Positions 18,418 to 27,030 of a stretch of DNA of 64,000 bases are shown here, one piece after another. The translations under genes were made by a program, and so were the position numbers. Numbering within the stretch: position 1 is the first letter of the stretch; the number at the start of each line of letters is the position of its first letter. Below the pieces are notes generated by a model, which was not told where the DNA came from, made no database searches, and saw only the letters and a program-made list of their open reading frames with translations. This DNA is from DATGPD01 sp041398565 (GTDB lineage Bacteria > Planctomycetota > UBA1135 > UBA2386), in NCBI GenBank assembly GCA_041398565.1, contig JAWKUN010000003.1:868001-932000 (forward strand), read 5' to 3'.

Positions 18418-19242
18418 ATGACCCAACCTCGTCGCGCTGTCGCCCTGACCCAGGACGTGCGCTTCGCGCCCGACGTCTTCGTGGTCGTCGCCGGTCCGTG
18501 CGCGGTGGAGTCCGAGCCGCAGCTCATGGCGACCGCCGCGGCGGTGGCTGCCTCGGGCGCGCACGTCTTGCGCGGCGGTGCCTACAAGCCGCGCACGTCG
18601 CGGCACTCCTTCCAGGGGCTCGGTCCGGCCGGTCTCGATCTCCTGCGTCAGGCGTCGATGCGGTCCGGTTTGCCCGTCGTCACCGAAGTGCTCGACCCGC
18701 GCGACGTGGAGCTGGTGGCCGAGACGGCGCACATGCTGCAGGTCGGGTCGCGCAACATGCAGAACTTCGCGTTGCTGCGCGAGGTCGGACGCCAGCGCAA
18801 ACCGGTTCTGCTCAAGCGGGGTGCGGCCGCCACCCTCGACGAGTTCCTGAAGGCGGCCGACTACATCGCCGGCGAGGGCAACGAGCGGATCGTGCTCTGC
18901 GAGCGTGGCATCCGCTCGTTCGATCCCGCCGTGCGCAACACCCTCGATCTCGCTGCCATTCCTCTCTTGCAGCAGGCGAGTCCGTTCCCCGTCGTGGTCG
19001 ATCCCAGCCACGGCACCGGCCGGCGCGATCTGGTGGCGCCGATGGTGCTCGCTGCCCTGGCGGCCGGTGCGGACGGGGTGATGGTGGAGGTGCACCCGCA
19101 GCCGGACGCGGCCCTGTGCGACGGTCCACAGGCGCTGCTTCCGAACGACTTCGCCGAGTTGATGGGGCAGCTCCGTCGCTGGATCCGTTGCAGCGGCCGC
19201 CGGCTGCTGACGCCCGAAGACGCCGTACCTCGAGACAGCTGA
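18418..19242 (+). CDS. aroF: 3-deoxy-7-phosphoheptulonate (DAHP) synthase
   Basis: First enzyme of the shikimate pathway: condenses PEP and erythrose 4-phosphate. The sequence is the short beta type (274 residues) related to KdsA, without an N-terminal ACT or ferredoxin-like regulatory domain. Diagnostic motifs are VVAGPCAVES, LRGGAYKPRTS, the metal/substrate segment LQVGSRNMQNF, KRGAAATLDEF, ERGIRSFDP, VVDPSHGTGRRD and VMVEVHPQPDAA. The KPRTS sequence rather than KANRSS favours DAHP synthase over KdsA. Its TGA shares a base with the tpiA ATG (TGATG), so translation is coupled. Lack of a regulatory domain suggests no direct feedback inhibition, or control by a separate partner. Confidence 0.93.
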   Translation: MTQPRRAVALTQDVRFAPDVFVVVAGPCAVESEPQLMATAAAVAASGAHVLRGGAYKPRTSRHSFQGLGPAGLDLLRQASMRSGLPVVTEVLDPRDVELVAETAHMLQVGSRNMQNFALLREVGRQRKPVLLKRGAAATLDEFLKAADYIAGEGNERIVLCERGIRSFDPAVRNTLDLAAIPLLQQASPFPVVVDPSHGTGRRDLVAPMVLAALAAGADGVMVEVHPQPDAALCDGPQALLPNDFAELMGQLRRWIRCSGRRLLTPEDAVPRDS

Positions 19243-20000
19243 TGGACCGAAAACCCTACATCGCGGGCAACTGGAAGATGAATCTCGACCGTGCCCACGC
19301 GCTCGACCTCGTCAAGACGATCAAGGGCCGCCTGGGCGACGGCACCGACAAGGAGGTCGCGGTGTTCTGTCCGGCGGTCTACCTGGCCGATGTGTCGGCC
19401 GTGGCGCAGGGATCGCCGCTCGGCATCGGCGCGCAGAACTTCTTCTACGAGAACGACGGCGCCTACACCGGCGAGACGTCGGCGCGCATGCTGCGCGAGG
19501 TGGGCGCCGACCGCGTGCTCATCGGGCACTCGGAGCGGCGGCACGTCTTCCGCGAGCTCGACGAGTGGATGGGCAAGAAGATGCAGGCCGCCTTGGCCAA
19601 CCACCTGCTGCCGGTGCTTTGCATCGGCGAGACGCTGGACGAGCGCAAGGCGAACCGGACCGACCGCGTGCTGAAGAAGCAGCTCGAGGCCGGCTTCGAA
19701 TTCGTGCAGCCCGACCAGATGCACCGCGTCACCGTGGCCTACGAGCCGGTGTGGGCGATCGGCACCGGCGAGGTCGCCTCCATCGACCAGATCGCCGCCG
19801 CGCACGCCACGATCCGCAAGTGGATCAAGAGCAAGCTCGGCGACCAGGCCGCCGAGATCTGCCGCGTCCTCTACGGCGGCAGCGTCAAGCCCGACAACAT
19901 CAAGGCGATCATGGCGATGCCCGACGTCGACGGCGTACTGGTGGGCGGTGCCAGCCTGAGGGCGGAGCAGTTCCTGCCCATCATCGAGTACGAGAAGTGA
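19242..20000 (+). CDS. tpiA: Triosephosphate isomerase
   Basis: Glycolytic isomerase interconverting dihydroxyacetone phosphate and glyceraldehyde 3-phosphate. Motifs: GNWKMN with the N-terminal lysine, catalytic histidine in IGHSERRH, catalytic glutamate in YEPVWAIGTG, loop YGGSVKPDN and GGASL phosphate grip. Length 252 residues is normal. It follows aroF with a one-base overlap. In many bacteria secG follows tpiA, but here secG is about 9.7 kb away at 29.7 kb. Confidence 0.97.
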   Translation: MDRKPYIAGNWKMNLDRAHALDLVKTIKGRLGDGTDKEVAVFCPAVYLADVSAVAQGSPLGIGAQNFFYENDGAYTGETSARMLREVGADRVLIGHSERRHVFRELDEWMGKKMQAALANHLLPVLCIGETLDERKANRTDRVLKKQLEAGFEFVQPDQMHRVTVAYEPVWAIGTGEVASIDQIAAAHATIRKWIKSKLGDQAAEICRVLYGGSVKPDNIKAIMAMPDVDGVLVGGASLRAEQFLPIIEYEK

Positions 20001-20065
20001 AGGCGGCTCGGGTCGCCCCGGCACCCGGAAGGGCTTCTTCGGTCTCGCGATCGGTGGCATCCGTG

Positions 20066-20113
20066 GGCTGCATGTGCGGCTGCATGTGGGGCTGCATGTG
20101 GGGCTGCATGTGC
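20066..20113. repeat. Four copies of a 12-bp tandem repeat
   Basis: Four direct copies of GGCTGCATGTGS (S = C or G) stand head to tail between tpiA and the sigma factor gene. The unit is a multiple of three, so a frame passing through reads Leu-His-Val-Gly repeats, but no convincing gene starts here. It could be a slippage-prone leader or a binding-site array. Confidence 0.85.
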
Positions 20114-20220
20114 CGCGAATCCTCGCTCCCCGCGCGACTTCGCCCGCGGCGCTCGGCCCGGAGCCGGCTCGCGACGGTCGCGGAGCACGGCCGCGGCCGC
20201 TGCGTCTGCGGGCACGAGCC

Positions 20221-20853
20221 ATGGATGCCGACGCCACTTTCGATCTGTTGAGCCGCTGGCGCGCGGGCGACCGCGACGCCTTGGGCGCGCTGCTGAATCG
20301 CGACCTCGAGTGGATTCGTGCCTTCGTGCACCGGCGCCTCGGCAACGCGCCGGCGCGCAAGTTCGGCGACACCGACGACTTCGTGCAGGAGGCGGCGGTG
20401 CGCGTGCTGCGCGAGGGACCGCGCTTCCTGCTCGCCGACCGCGAGCAATTCCGCCTGCTGCTCGCCACCATCGTACTCAACGTCATCCGCAGCCAGCACC
20501 GCGCCTTGCAGACCCTCAAGCGCACGGTGCAGCGCGAGCAGCCGCTCGGCACGGACTCGGTGCTGATGCTGGATCCGCCGTATCGCGACGACGTGCCGCC
20601 GGACGAACGCGCCGCGCAGGCCGAGCAAGAGGAGTGGTTGCGTCTCGGCTTCCTGCTCCTCGATCCCGACGACCAGCAGGTGATCGACCTGCACTGGCAG
20701 GGCAAGACCGACGCCGAGATCGGTGCGGTGGTCGGTGCGGTGGCCAACACCGCGCGCATGCGCCGCCAGCGCGCCACGGCCCGCCTCATGCACATCGTGC
20801 TCGAGGCCAAGGCCGGCCGCATCGAGCGCGTCCTCGGGGAGTCCGCGGCGTAG
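20221..20853 (+). CDS. ECF-type RNA polymerase sigma factor
   Basis: Sigma-70-family extracytoplasmic-function regulator of 210 residues. Region 2 is visible at residues ~15-100 (LLSRWRAGDRDALG, then DTDDFVQEAAVRVL, the core-binding/-10 recognition helix). Region 4 is at the C-terminal end (LLDPDDQQVIDLHWQGKTDAEIG then TARMRRQRATARL). No anti-sigma gene is adjacent; the next gene encodes a secreted protein. The ATG at 20221 (MDADATFDLLSRW) is preferred to a longer start at 20074 that would translate the 12-bp tandem repeats. A strong hairpin follows the gene at 20901. Confidence 0.85.
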   Translation: MDADATFDLLSRWRAGDRDALGALLNRDLEWIRAFVHRRLGNAPARKFGDTDDFVQEAAVRVLREGPRFLLADREQFRLLLATIVLNVIRSQHRALQTLKRTVQREQPLGTDSVLMLDPPYRDDVPPDERAAQAEQEEWLRLGFLLLDPDDQQVIDLHWQGKTDAEIGAVVGAVANTARMRRQRATARLMHIVLEAKAGRIERVLGESAA

Positions 20854-20900
20854 ACGACGGGCGGAGCGGCGCCGGTCGCCAGCCACCGCCGGCGGATTCT

Positions 20901-20935
20901 GCGATGGGCGGCGATCTCGGTCGCCCGCCCATCGC
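20901..20935. repeat. Palindromic hairpin after sigma factor gene, shared with 55.2 kb
   Basis: A stem of 14 bp with a single bulged C (GCGATGGGCGGCGA pairing with TCGCCCGCCCATCGC, loop TCTCGG) lies 47 bp after the sigma-factor stop. The minus-strand sequence closely matches the hairpin that follows the other sigma-factor gene at 55163. It could act as a transcript end or be a mobile palindromic repeat; no T-run follows. Confidence 0.7.
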
Positions 20936-21037
20936 TGGATGGCCGGCGACCTCGTCCGTCCGGTCATCGCCGAAATCCGGTGCGGTCGACCCGAGCCTCG
21001 GAGTTCTCGACTCGATTCCTGCCAACGAGACAAAACG

Positions 21038-22531
21038 ATGAACTCCAAACTCTTCCTCAGTCTGACGGTCACGGCTCTGTGCGGCGCGCTCGGCGCGCAG
21101 CAGACCAACGCGCTCCTGTTCGCCACCAAGGGCAACGAGGAGACCCGCTCCGGCAGCAACGGCACGTCGCTGCGCAACCTGCTGCCGCGCTCGATCGGGG
21201 TGGTGACGCCCAGCCAGGGCGCCAACTCCTCGGCCGAGAACTTCGGGCCCGGCCTCGCCTTCCAGACGCTGGCCGGCGACGAGAACGCCGACGGCACTGT
21301 GTTCGCCCCCAATCTCACCGGCCCGATCGACGCACTGACGGTTCTGCCGTACGAGTGGGACGTCGAGCGCGGAGCGCGCCCGCGCACCCGCCCCGTCACC
21401 CTCCTCGACTGCTACATCTCGCCGACGCACGACGTCGGAATCGCGGTCAGCGGGGCGCCGGGCCTGCGCAAGGGCGACTGCGGCCGTTTCGTCCGCACCC
21501 CCGCCGGCAACGGTCAGGTCGCACACTTCATCACCGCCGAGCAACTCATCTCGTCGCTCGGCATGTTCGACGTGGTGACGCAGCAGCCCCTGACCCCCGC
21601 CGACATCAACCTCGACGCCATCACGGTGAGCGTCGACCGCCACATCTTCGTGTCGTTCACCGACGACCACGCCATCCGCGTGCAGCGCAACGGCGCGCTG
21701 GTCAACTTGATGCTGCAAGACGGCGCCATCGCCTGCATCCCCGGACCCACCTGGGTGCCGAACGCGCGCGGCGAGGTCGCCAACGTCCTGCCCAACCGCG
21801 GCGTCGTCGTCCTGCCGGAGGCGCAGGTGGACGTGCTGGTGGTCAACGCCGCTCTCACCGACAACGCCGGCGCCTGCGTGCCGGCGGTCGACGACGTGGA
21901 GTCGCTGGCGATCGACCCCAACGGCGGCACCTTCACCACGCAGTGGGGCAACCAGGCGCTCACATGGCCGCACCTGATGTTCACCGGTCCGCTGATGACC
22001 GGAGCCGGCGTCGTCACCACGGGTGGCGGCGGCCAGATCGCGCAGGTGAACGGGGGGGCGTTGGCACGCGGCTGCGGCGTCGGTCCCACCATCGGTGTGC
22101 AGATGGGGCTGGCGCCGAGCGGCAGCGTCAGCAGTCTCGGCGCCCTCGAGTCCCTGGCAAAGGAACCCTGCTGGTTCGTGCTCGGTTCGCCCACCCCCAA
22201 CGGCCTCGGCGGCGCGGTCACGGTGGACGTCGGAACCAACCTGCCGGTGGCGGTGGTGGCGCTCGGCTTCGGTCTCGGCGCTCTGCCGGTCTCGCCGTCG
22301 ATGTCCTTCCTCCCCTGGTCGCCGAACACGGAGTGCTTCCCCGAGATCTACCCGACCGTGCTGCCGAACCCGCTGCTGCCGGTGGCGATGGCGGCAGGTG
22401 CCGGCGCCGCGCGCTTCGGCTCGATCACCTTCCCCGGCTCGCCGGTCGTCGGGACGGGCATCCTGTTCCAGGGCTTCACGGCGGTCGGCGCCAACCTGCA
22501 CGCCAGCAGCCCGCTGACGCTCACCGACTGA
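21038..22531 (+). CDS. Secreted protein of unknown function
   Basis: Exported protein of 497 residues with a clear signal peptide (MNSKLFLSLTVTALCGALGAQQ). I do not recognise the central domain; it has beta-propeller-like strand spacing (AITVSVDRHIFVSFTDDHAIRV, DVESLAIDPNGGTF). The C-terminal ~150 residues, beginning at ARGCGVGPTIG, partly resemble the C-terminal domain in the proteins at 14.6, 22.8 and 58.1 kb (SLGALESLA, PCWFVLGSP, TPNGLGGAVTVDVG), but more loosely. The gene starts 184 bp after the sigma factor gene, with the shared hairpin between them. A role at the cell surface is likely; nothing more can be said. Confidence 0.7.
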   Translation: MNSKLFLSLTVTALCGALGAQQTNALLFATKGNEETRSGSNGTSLRNLLPRSIGVVTPSQGANSSAENFGPGLAFQTLAGDENADGTVFAPNLTGPIDALTVLPYEWDVERGARPRTRPVTLLDCYISPTHDVGIAVSGAPGLRKGDCGRFVRTPAGNGQVAHFITAEQLISSLGMFDVVTQQPLTPADINLDAITVSVDRHIFVSFTDDHAIRVQRNGALVNLMLQDGAIACIPGPTWVPNARGEVANVLPNRGVVVLPEAQVDVLVVNAALTDNAGACVPAVDDVESLAIDPNGGTFTTQWGNQALTWPHLMFTGPLMTGAGVVTTGGGGQIAQVNGGALARGCGVGPTIGVQMGLAPSGSVSSLGALESLAKEPCWFVLGSPTPNGLGGAVTVDVGTNLPVAVVALGFGLGALPVSPSMSFLPWSPNTECFPEIYPTVLPNPLLPVAMAAGAGAARFGSITFPGSPVVGTGILFQGFTAVGANLHASSPLTLTD

Positions 22532-22568
22532 GGCGACTCCACGCCGCCTTGACACGGGCGGCGCCACC

Positions 22569-22721
22569 CCGACCGTGCGCCGTTGGCGGTGCACGGTCGG
22601 TTCCCGCCGGCGGTTCGGCCCCGAGATTCGCGTGCGGTGCCGGGCCGCCTGGCATTCCTGACCTCGCCGCGGCGGGAACCGGCTGGAAACCCCAGCCCCT
22701 GGCCGACGGCGTGTTGCCGTC
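22569..22721. repeat. Hairpin-packed intergenic element
   Basis: Four perfect inverted repeats occur in 153 bp between two secreted-protein genes: CCGACCGTGC (22569) with GCACGGTCGG (22591); GGTTCCCGCCG (22599) with CGGCGGGAACC (22670); GGCTGG (22681) with CCAGCC (22692); GACGGC (22705) with GCCGTC (22716). Such density is far above the surrounding intergenic DNA. A structured RNA, a terminator array or a repetitive extragenic palindrome are all possible. The whole gap (22532-22829) contains no likely gene. Confidence 0.6.
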
Positions 22722-22829
22722 TCGCGCGGAGGAACGCCCCAGGCCGCGCCGAGGCATCGATCGAGACCTACGGTGGGGCGGCGCCCGGTACCATCCGCGT
22801 TCGGGACGGCTCCCTTCGCATCGACCGCC

Positions 22830-24395
22830 ATGAACTTCGCCCCACGCTCGAGACCCCTGCTCGCCCTGATCGCGCTCGCGCCGTGTCTGCCCGCACAAGG
22901 TCTGCGCTGGGCCGATACACGCGAGGCGCCCGTCGCGCACGTGCGCGAACTGGCGAACGGCGATTGGATGCTGACCTTCGACGGATGGTCCACCACGGCG
23001 CTGGTGCCGTCCGGCGGTGACGATCAGGCGGCGGCGGTGGGCGTCGACTACGGCGCGCGCACGGTGCGTGCGACCGAGAGCGAGTTCATCCGTGGCGGCG
23101 AAGGCGGCGAGGCGGTGCAGGCGGCCTGGTTCCCCTTCGCGCCCGACCCTTCGGTCGACGCCGCCTTCGCCTCGCGCAGCAACCCGCTGCTGGTCTGGTC
23201 GGGATTCCGGGCGCCGGTCGGCACCGTCCCCGATCACGACGGCGGGGCGCTGTCCTTCCGCGTGCCGTTGCAGGGCGGCGCCCGCCTCTCGGCGGCGGTC
23301 TTCCTGGCCTCCATCGGTCAGCCGGTTGCCGGCGCCGCCCACGTGAACGCGCAGGGCAACGCCACCGGCCCGGTCTTCCTGCTGCAGGCCAGCGCCGTGC
23401 GTCTCGCCGACATCTGCTGGTACAAGTTCGACCGGGGCCTCGGCAGCGACGCCATCAACTACGCCGGCGTCGAGGGCGGCGCGCGCGGCGCGGCGCGCCT
23501 CCAGAACCCCTCGCGCTCGCCGTGGACCGACGGTGCCTTCGGCGGCGCGCTTGCCGCCGGCAGCACCTGCGATACCGGCTTCCACGGCGACATCGGCGCT
23601 CGCTTCACGGTGGCGTGGTTCATGCGCCAGGGCGCCGCGCTCTCCGGCCAGTCGCCGGTGTTCGCGCTCGGCAATCTGCGCTGCTTCACGGGCGGCGTCG
23701 CCGGCCCGGGTCTGCAGTGTTCGGGGTGGGGTGGCGTGGCGTTGACGTTGCCCGACGACATCAGGAGCCAGGCCGCACGCGGCTGGGTCCACGTCGCCCT
23801 GGTGGTCGATTCCGACAACGGCCAGGCAACGTGGTTCGTCAACGGTGCGCGGCGCCAGCGCGCGACGATCAACACGTTGGTGCGCGTGCCGCCGGTGGCC
23901 GGATCGATGCTGATCGGTTCGAGCAACGGCCAGACCTGTGCCTACGACCTCGACGAGTTCCGCATGGTCGCCGAAGCCGTGCCGGACCCGGTCATCCAGG
24001 TCTGGGCCAACGACACGCCGGCAGCCGCCCAGGCCTTCACCAGCGCGTGCGGCGCGACTCTGCGTCACTCCGGCGTGCCGTCGTTGGGCTCGACGTTCGA
24101 GTTCCGTCTCGAGGCGGCGCCGTCGTCGGCGGTCGGCTTGTTCGCGACCGGTGCGGCGCGCGTGCCCCTCGACCTCGGCACGTTCTTCTCGGGGCTCGCC
24201 GGCTGCCAGTGGCATTCCGGTACGACGGCACCGCTGTTCGTGTTCGCGGTGGGCAACGACGGCCTCGCGTCGCGGCTGCTGCAAGTGCCGAACGCTGCCG
24301 AGTTGCGCGGCGTCGAACTCTTCGTGCAGGGCTTGGTCGTGGAGCCCACGCTGACGGTGCGTGCGACCAACGCCTACGTGCTTTCGTTGCGCTGA
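22830..24395 (+). CDS. Secreted LamG-like protein with shared C-terminal domain
   Basis: Exported protein of 521 residues; the signal is MNFAPRSRPLLALIALAPCLPAQG. Residues ~190-390 look like a LamG/concanavalin-A fold: WYKFDRGLGSDAINYAG, FTVAWFMRQGA, GWVHVALVVDSDNGQATWFVNG, then YDLDEFRMVAEAV, the typical end of that domain. From ~405 a C-terminal domain resembles those at 15.5 and 58.1 kb (SLGSTFEFRLEAAPSS, PLDLGTFFSGLAGC, LLQVPNAAELRGVELFVQ, TNAYVLSLR). Probably a carbohydrate- or matrix-binding cell-surface protein. It is transcribed in the same direction as its two upstream neighbours. Confidence 0.75.
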   Translation: MNFAPRSRPLLALIALAPCLPAQGLRWADTREAPVAHVRELANGDWMLTFDGWSTTALVPSGGDDQAAAVGVDYGARTVRATESEFIRGGEGGEAVQAAWFPFAPDPSVDAAFASRSNPLLVWSGFRAPVGTVPDHDGGALSFRVPLQGGARLSAAVFLASIGQPVAGAAHVNAQGNATGPVFLLQASAVRLADICWYKFDRGLGSDAINYAGVEGGARGAARLQNPSRSPWTDGAFGGALAAGSTCDTGFHGDIGARFTVAWFMRQGAALSGQSPVFALGNLRCFTGGVAGPGLQCSGWGGVALTLPDDIRSQAARGWVHVALVVDSDNGQATWFVNGARRQRATINTLVRVPPVAGSMLIGSSNGQTCAYDLDEFRMVAEAVPDPVIQVWANDTPAAAQAFTSACGATLRHSGVPSLGSTFEFRLEAAPSSAVGLFATGAARVPLDLGTFFSGLAGCQWHSGTTAPLFVFAVGNDGLASRLLQVPNAAELRGVELFVQGLVVEPTLTVRATNAYVLSLR

Positions 24396-24407
24396 CGTTC
24401 GACGTCA
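24393..24407. promoter_or_regulatory. Perfect 15-bp dyad over stop codon
   Basis: TGACGTTCGACGTCA is a perfect 6-bp dyad with a TCG centre. It overlaps the stop of the LamG gene and lies ~80 bp before the Sel1 lipoprotein start; an AT-rich CATAAT follows at 24432. It might be an operator for the next gene, but a 6-bp dyad can arise by chance. Confidence 0.3.
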
Positions 24408-24484
24408 GAGCTGTTGGCGCGGATTGATCTTCATAATTTCTTCGGCCTCATCTTCACGCACCACCCGGGCCGAAGGTGGTGGTG

Positions 24485-25546
24485 ATGCAAAGCGGGAAGC
24501 CGAGAAGTTGGTTCGTGAAGATGCTGCCGACGCTGGGCGCTCTGGCACTGGCCGGATGCGCGAGCACCGGGGCGTGGGATGGGCAGACCGCGATGGTCGG
24601 CAATTGGACGCGCCTCGCCGATCGCGGTGACGCGACCGCGCAGTTCATGCTCGGCCTGGCCTATGACATCGGCGACGGTGTCCCCCAAGACGCATCCGCC
24701 GCGGCCGGGTGGTACGGGCGGGCGGCCGCGCAAGGTCACCCGGCTGCACAGAACAACCTCGGCTTGCTCTACCGCGAGGGGCGGGGTGTGCCGCTCGAGC
24801 CCCAGCGCGCCGCGCACTGGATCGCGCAGGCGGCGGCGGCTGGATTCGTGCGCGCCCAGGTGAACCTGGCGCTGATGACCCTGCGCGGCGAGGGCGTCGC
24901 CCGCGATCCGGTCGGCGCGCGCGAGATGCTGCTGCCGGCCGCGGGCGCCGGCGATCCCAAGGCACGGCGCGCGCTCGCCCTCGTCGAAGACGTGATGGGG
25001 GCGTCGGGCGACACCCCGTTGGCTTTCGAGCTCTTCGAGCGCAAGGCACAGCAGGGCTCGCCACAGGCGCAGCTCGAGGTCGGTCTGCGCTGTCTGCAGG
25101 CGCGCGGCGTCGACCGCGACCTCGCGCGAGGGCTGGCCTGGGTGCGGCGCGCCGCAGAAGCCGGGTTCCCGGCCGCGGAATTCACGCTCGGCTGGATGCA
25201 CCACCACGGCGTCGCCACGCCGCGCGACACGACGCGCGCGGCGATGTGGCTGCGCCGCGCCGCGGAGCACGGAATGGAGCAAGCCCAGGCGCAGCTCGGC
25301 GTGATGTACGCCCGCGGCGAGGGCCTGCCGCAGGACGATGTCGAGGCCGCCCGCTGGCTGCGGGCGGCTGCCGAGGCGGGCGTGGCTCAGGCTCGCTACA
25401 ACCTGGGCCTCGTGCTGGCGCGCGGACAGGGCGTACCGCGGAACCTCGAGGACTCCGAGCGCTGGCTGCGTCTGGCCGCAGAGCAGGGCCTGCCCGCCGC
25501 GCGCGCGCGCCTGGCGATGCTGGCGCACGCGACGCCGCGCCGCTGA
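24485..25546 (+). CDS. Sel1-repeat lipoprotein
   Basis: Lipoprotein of 353 residues: LPTLGALALAGCAS is a signal peptide with lipobox LAGC. The remainder is a chain of about eight Sel1-like repeats of ~36 residues, each with the pattern A-Q..LG..Y..G.GV..D...A..W...AA (for example FMLGLAYDIGDGVPQDASA and AQLGVMYARGEGLPQDDVEA). Sel1 arrays are protein-interaction scaffolds and are often found in envelope or signalling complexes. ATG at 24485 is preferred over GTG codons just upstream. No partner is evident; the convergent neighbour is a flavoprotein gene. Confidence 0.87.
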   Translation: MQSGKPRSWFVKMLPTLGALALAGCASTGAWDGQTAMVGNWTRLADRGDATAQFMLGLAYDIGDGVPQDASAAAGWYGRAAAQGHPAAQNNLGLLYREGRGVPLEPQRAAHWIAQAAAAGFVRAQVNLALMTLRGEGVARDPVGAREMLLPAAGAGDPKARRALALVEDVMGASGDTPLAFELFERKAQQGSPQAQLEVGLRCLQARGVDRDLARGLAWVRRAAEAGFPAAEFTLGWMHHHGVATPRDTTRAAMWLRRAAEHGMEQAQAQLGVMYARGEGLPQDDVEAARWLRAAAEAGVAQARYNLGLVLARGQGVPRNLEDSERWLRLAAEQGLPAARARLAMLAHATPRR

Positions 25547-25575
25547 CCGACCGCCGGGGCGGCCGCGCGTCGACC

Positions 25576-26832
25576 TCAGGCCTCGAGGCCGAGCTGTGCC
25601 GCGAGTCGCGCGTAGTCGGCGCCCGACGCCGGGATGCACGACGGCAGCAGGTGGCGTTGCGACGCGATCCAGGGGTCGGTGTGTGCCGTCGCCCGCAGGC
25701 CGCCTTCGAGGCCGAGCAGACGTCGCCATTCCCGGGTGCGCGCCTGTCCGTAGTCCTCGAGCACGGCGGGGGTGGCGCGGTCCTGCAGGATGTCGGCCAG
25801 ATGGTTACCGAGGTCCCAGGCTTCGCGCAGGCCGACGTTCATGCTCTGGATCCCGGCCGGACCGGTCATGTGGCCCGCGTCGCCGGCGAGCCAGACGCGG
25901 CCGTGGCCGAAGGAGTCGGCGAGCCTGCCCTCGAAGCGAACGAAGTCGCTCCAGCGGATGCCGTCGATGCCGCCCGAGAACCAAGGCGTGCGCGCGGCCA
26001 GGAGCTCGCGCAGGTGCTCGACGCTGAGCTCGTCGCCGTAGCCCTCGCCCGGCATCACCAGCTCGCGCGACTTCTCGCGGGTGTCCTCGTCCCGGGCCTG
26101 CACCGGGATCTGGAAGCTGAAGCGGCAGTAGCCACCCGGTAGCGGCCACACCACGTTGGCGCCGTGATCGTCGAGGATCAGCCGCATCTCGTCGCCGAGG
26201 TCGGCATCGGTGTGGAACTCGAACACGGCGAAGTCGGTGGTGTCGACCACCTGCCGGCTGGCGATGTCGAGCGTCCGACGCACGCGCGAGGCGTGACCGT
26301 CCGCACCGATGACGAAGGCGAACTCCTCGTCCCACGACTTGGTCACCACCCACTCGGTGTGCTGCACGACGTAGCCGATACTGTCCTTCGCCAAGCGGTC
26401 GAGGTGCGTTCGCACGCGCTGGCCGTCCTGCTCCAGCCCGGTGAGTTCGTGGCTCCACTTGATCTTGACCCCGGCGGCGCGCAGCTGCTTCTCGAGTTCG
26501 GCTTCGAGCGCGTCCTGTCGGATGACGGCGAGGAAGGAATGGTCTTCCGGAAGGTCGGCGATGCGCATCTCGGCCCGCCGGTCCTTGCCCTCGTACAATC
26601 CGACGCGGCGCACGCGGTGGGCGCGTTCCAGCACGCTGCCGAGCGCATCGGCTTGCTCGAGCAGGCGCAGGGCGTCGGCGTGCAGCGCCAGGGCGTAGCT
26701 GCGCGTGCCCGAACTCCAGGCGCGGTCGATGACTTCGACGCGGACGCCGCGTCGCGCCAGAGCGAGAGCCGCGAACGAACCGACGGGCCCTGCGCCGACG
26801 ACGAGAACTTCGTGCTTCTTGCGACCGAACAT
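25576..26832 (-). CDS. FAD-dependent aromatic-type monooxygenase
   Basis: Flavoprotein of 418 residues of the PheA/TfdB/UbiH family that hydroxylates small, often aromatic substrates with NAD(P)H and oxygen. The dinucleotide fold is at residues ~9-30 (VLVVGAGPVGSFAALALARRG), the middle FAD motif includes VIGADGHASRVRR, and the second FAD motif is LAGDAGHMTGPAGIQSMNVGLREA. The start at 26832 (MFGRKKHEVLVV) sits close to the first strand, as expected. It lies downstream of the kinase gene on the same strand, about 200 bp away. Substrate unknown; quinone biosynthesis or secondary metabolism are possible. Confidence 0.87.
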   Translation of the reverse strand: MFGRKKHEVLVVGAGPVGSFAALALARRGVRVEVIDRAWSSGTRSYALALHADALRLLEQADALGSVLERAHRVRRVGLYEGKDRRAEMRIADLPEDHSFLAVIRQDALEAELEKQLRAAGVKIKWSHELTGLEQDGQRVRTHLDRLAKDSIGYVVQHTEWVVTKSWDEEFAFVIGADGHASRVRRTLDIASRQVVDTTDFAVFEFHTDADLGDEMRLILDDHGANVVWPLPGGYCRFSFQIPVQARDEDTREKSRELVMPGEGYGDELSVEHLRELLAARTPWFSGGIDGIRWSDFVRFEGRLADSFGHGRVWLAGDAGHMTGPAGIQSMNVGLREAWDLGNHLADILQDRATPAVLEDYGQARTREWRRLLGLEGGLRATAHTDPWIASQRHLLPSCIPASGADYARLAAQLGLEA

Positions 26833-27030
26833 ACCTGTGCCTCGGTCAAGGCCTCGACCACGGTCGGTGCCGCACCTTGGACACGACGACCCGTCGTCCA
26901 AGCCGTACTGCAGGAGCGCCAGGCGAACTCCTGCGTCGAGTCGGGGTTTTCAGCGGCGCGCACGGATGGCTGCGGGGGCACGACCCTGGCCGACGAGCTG
27001 GCCGCGGCGCTTGCCGCGGTGACTGGGGTC

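Noticed and set aside
20074..20220. N-terminal extension of sigma factor through the 12-bp repeats
   Set aside because: The extra residues are low-complexity Leu-His-Val-Gly and Arg/Pro-rich; region 2 of the sigma factor begins after the ATG at 20221.
22549..22554. Perfect -35 hexamer TTGACA
   Set aside because: No -10-like hexamer lies at 16-18 bp, and the site is just after a gene end.
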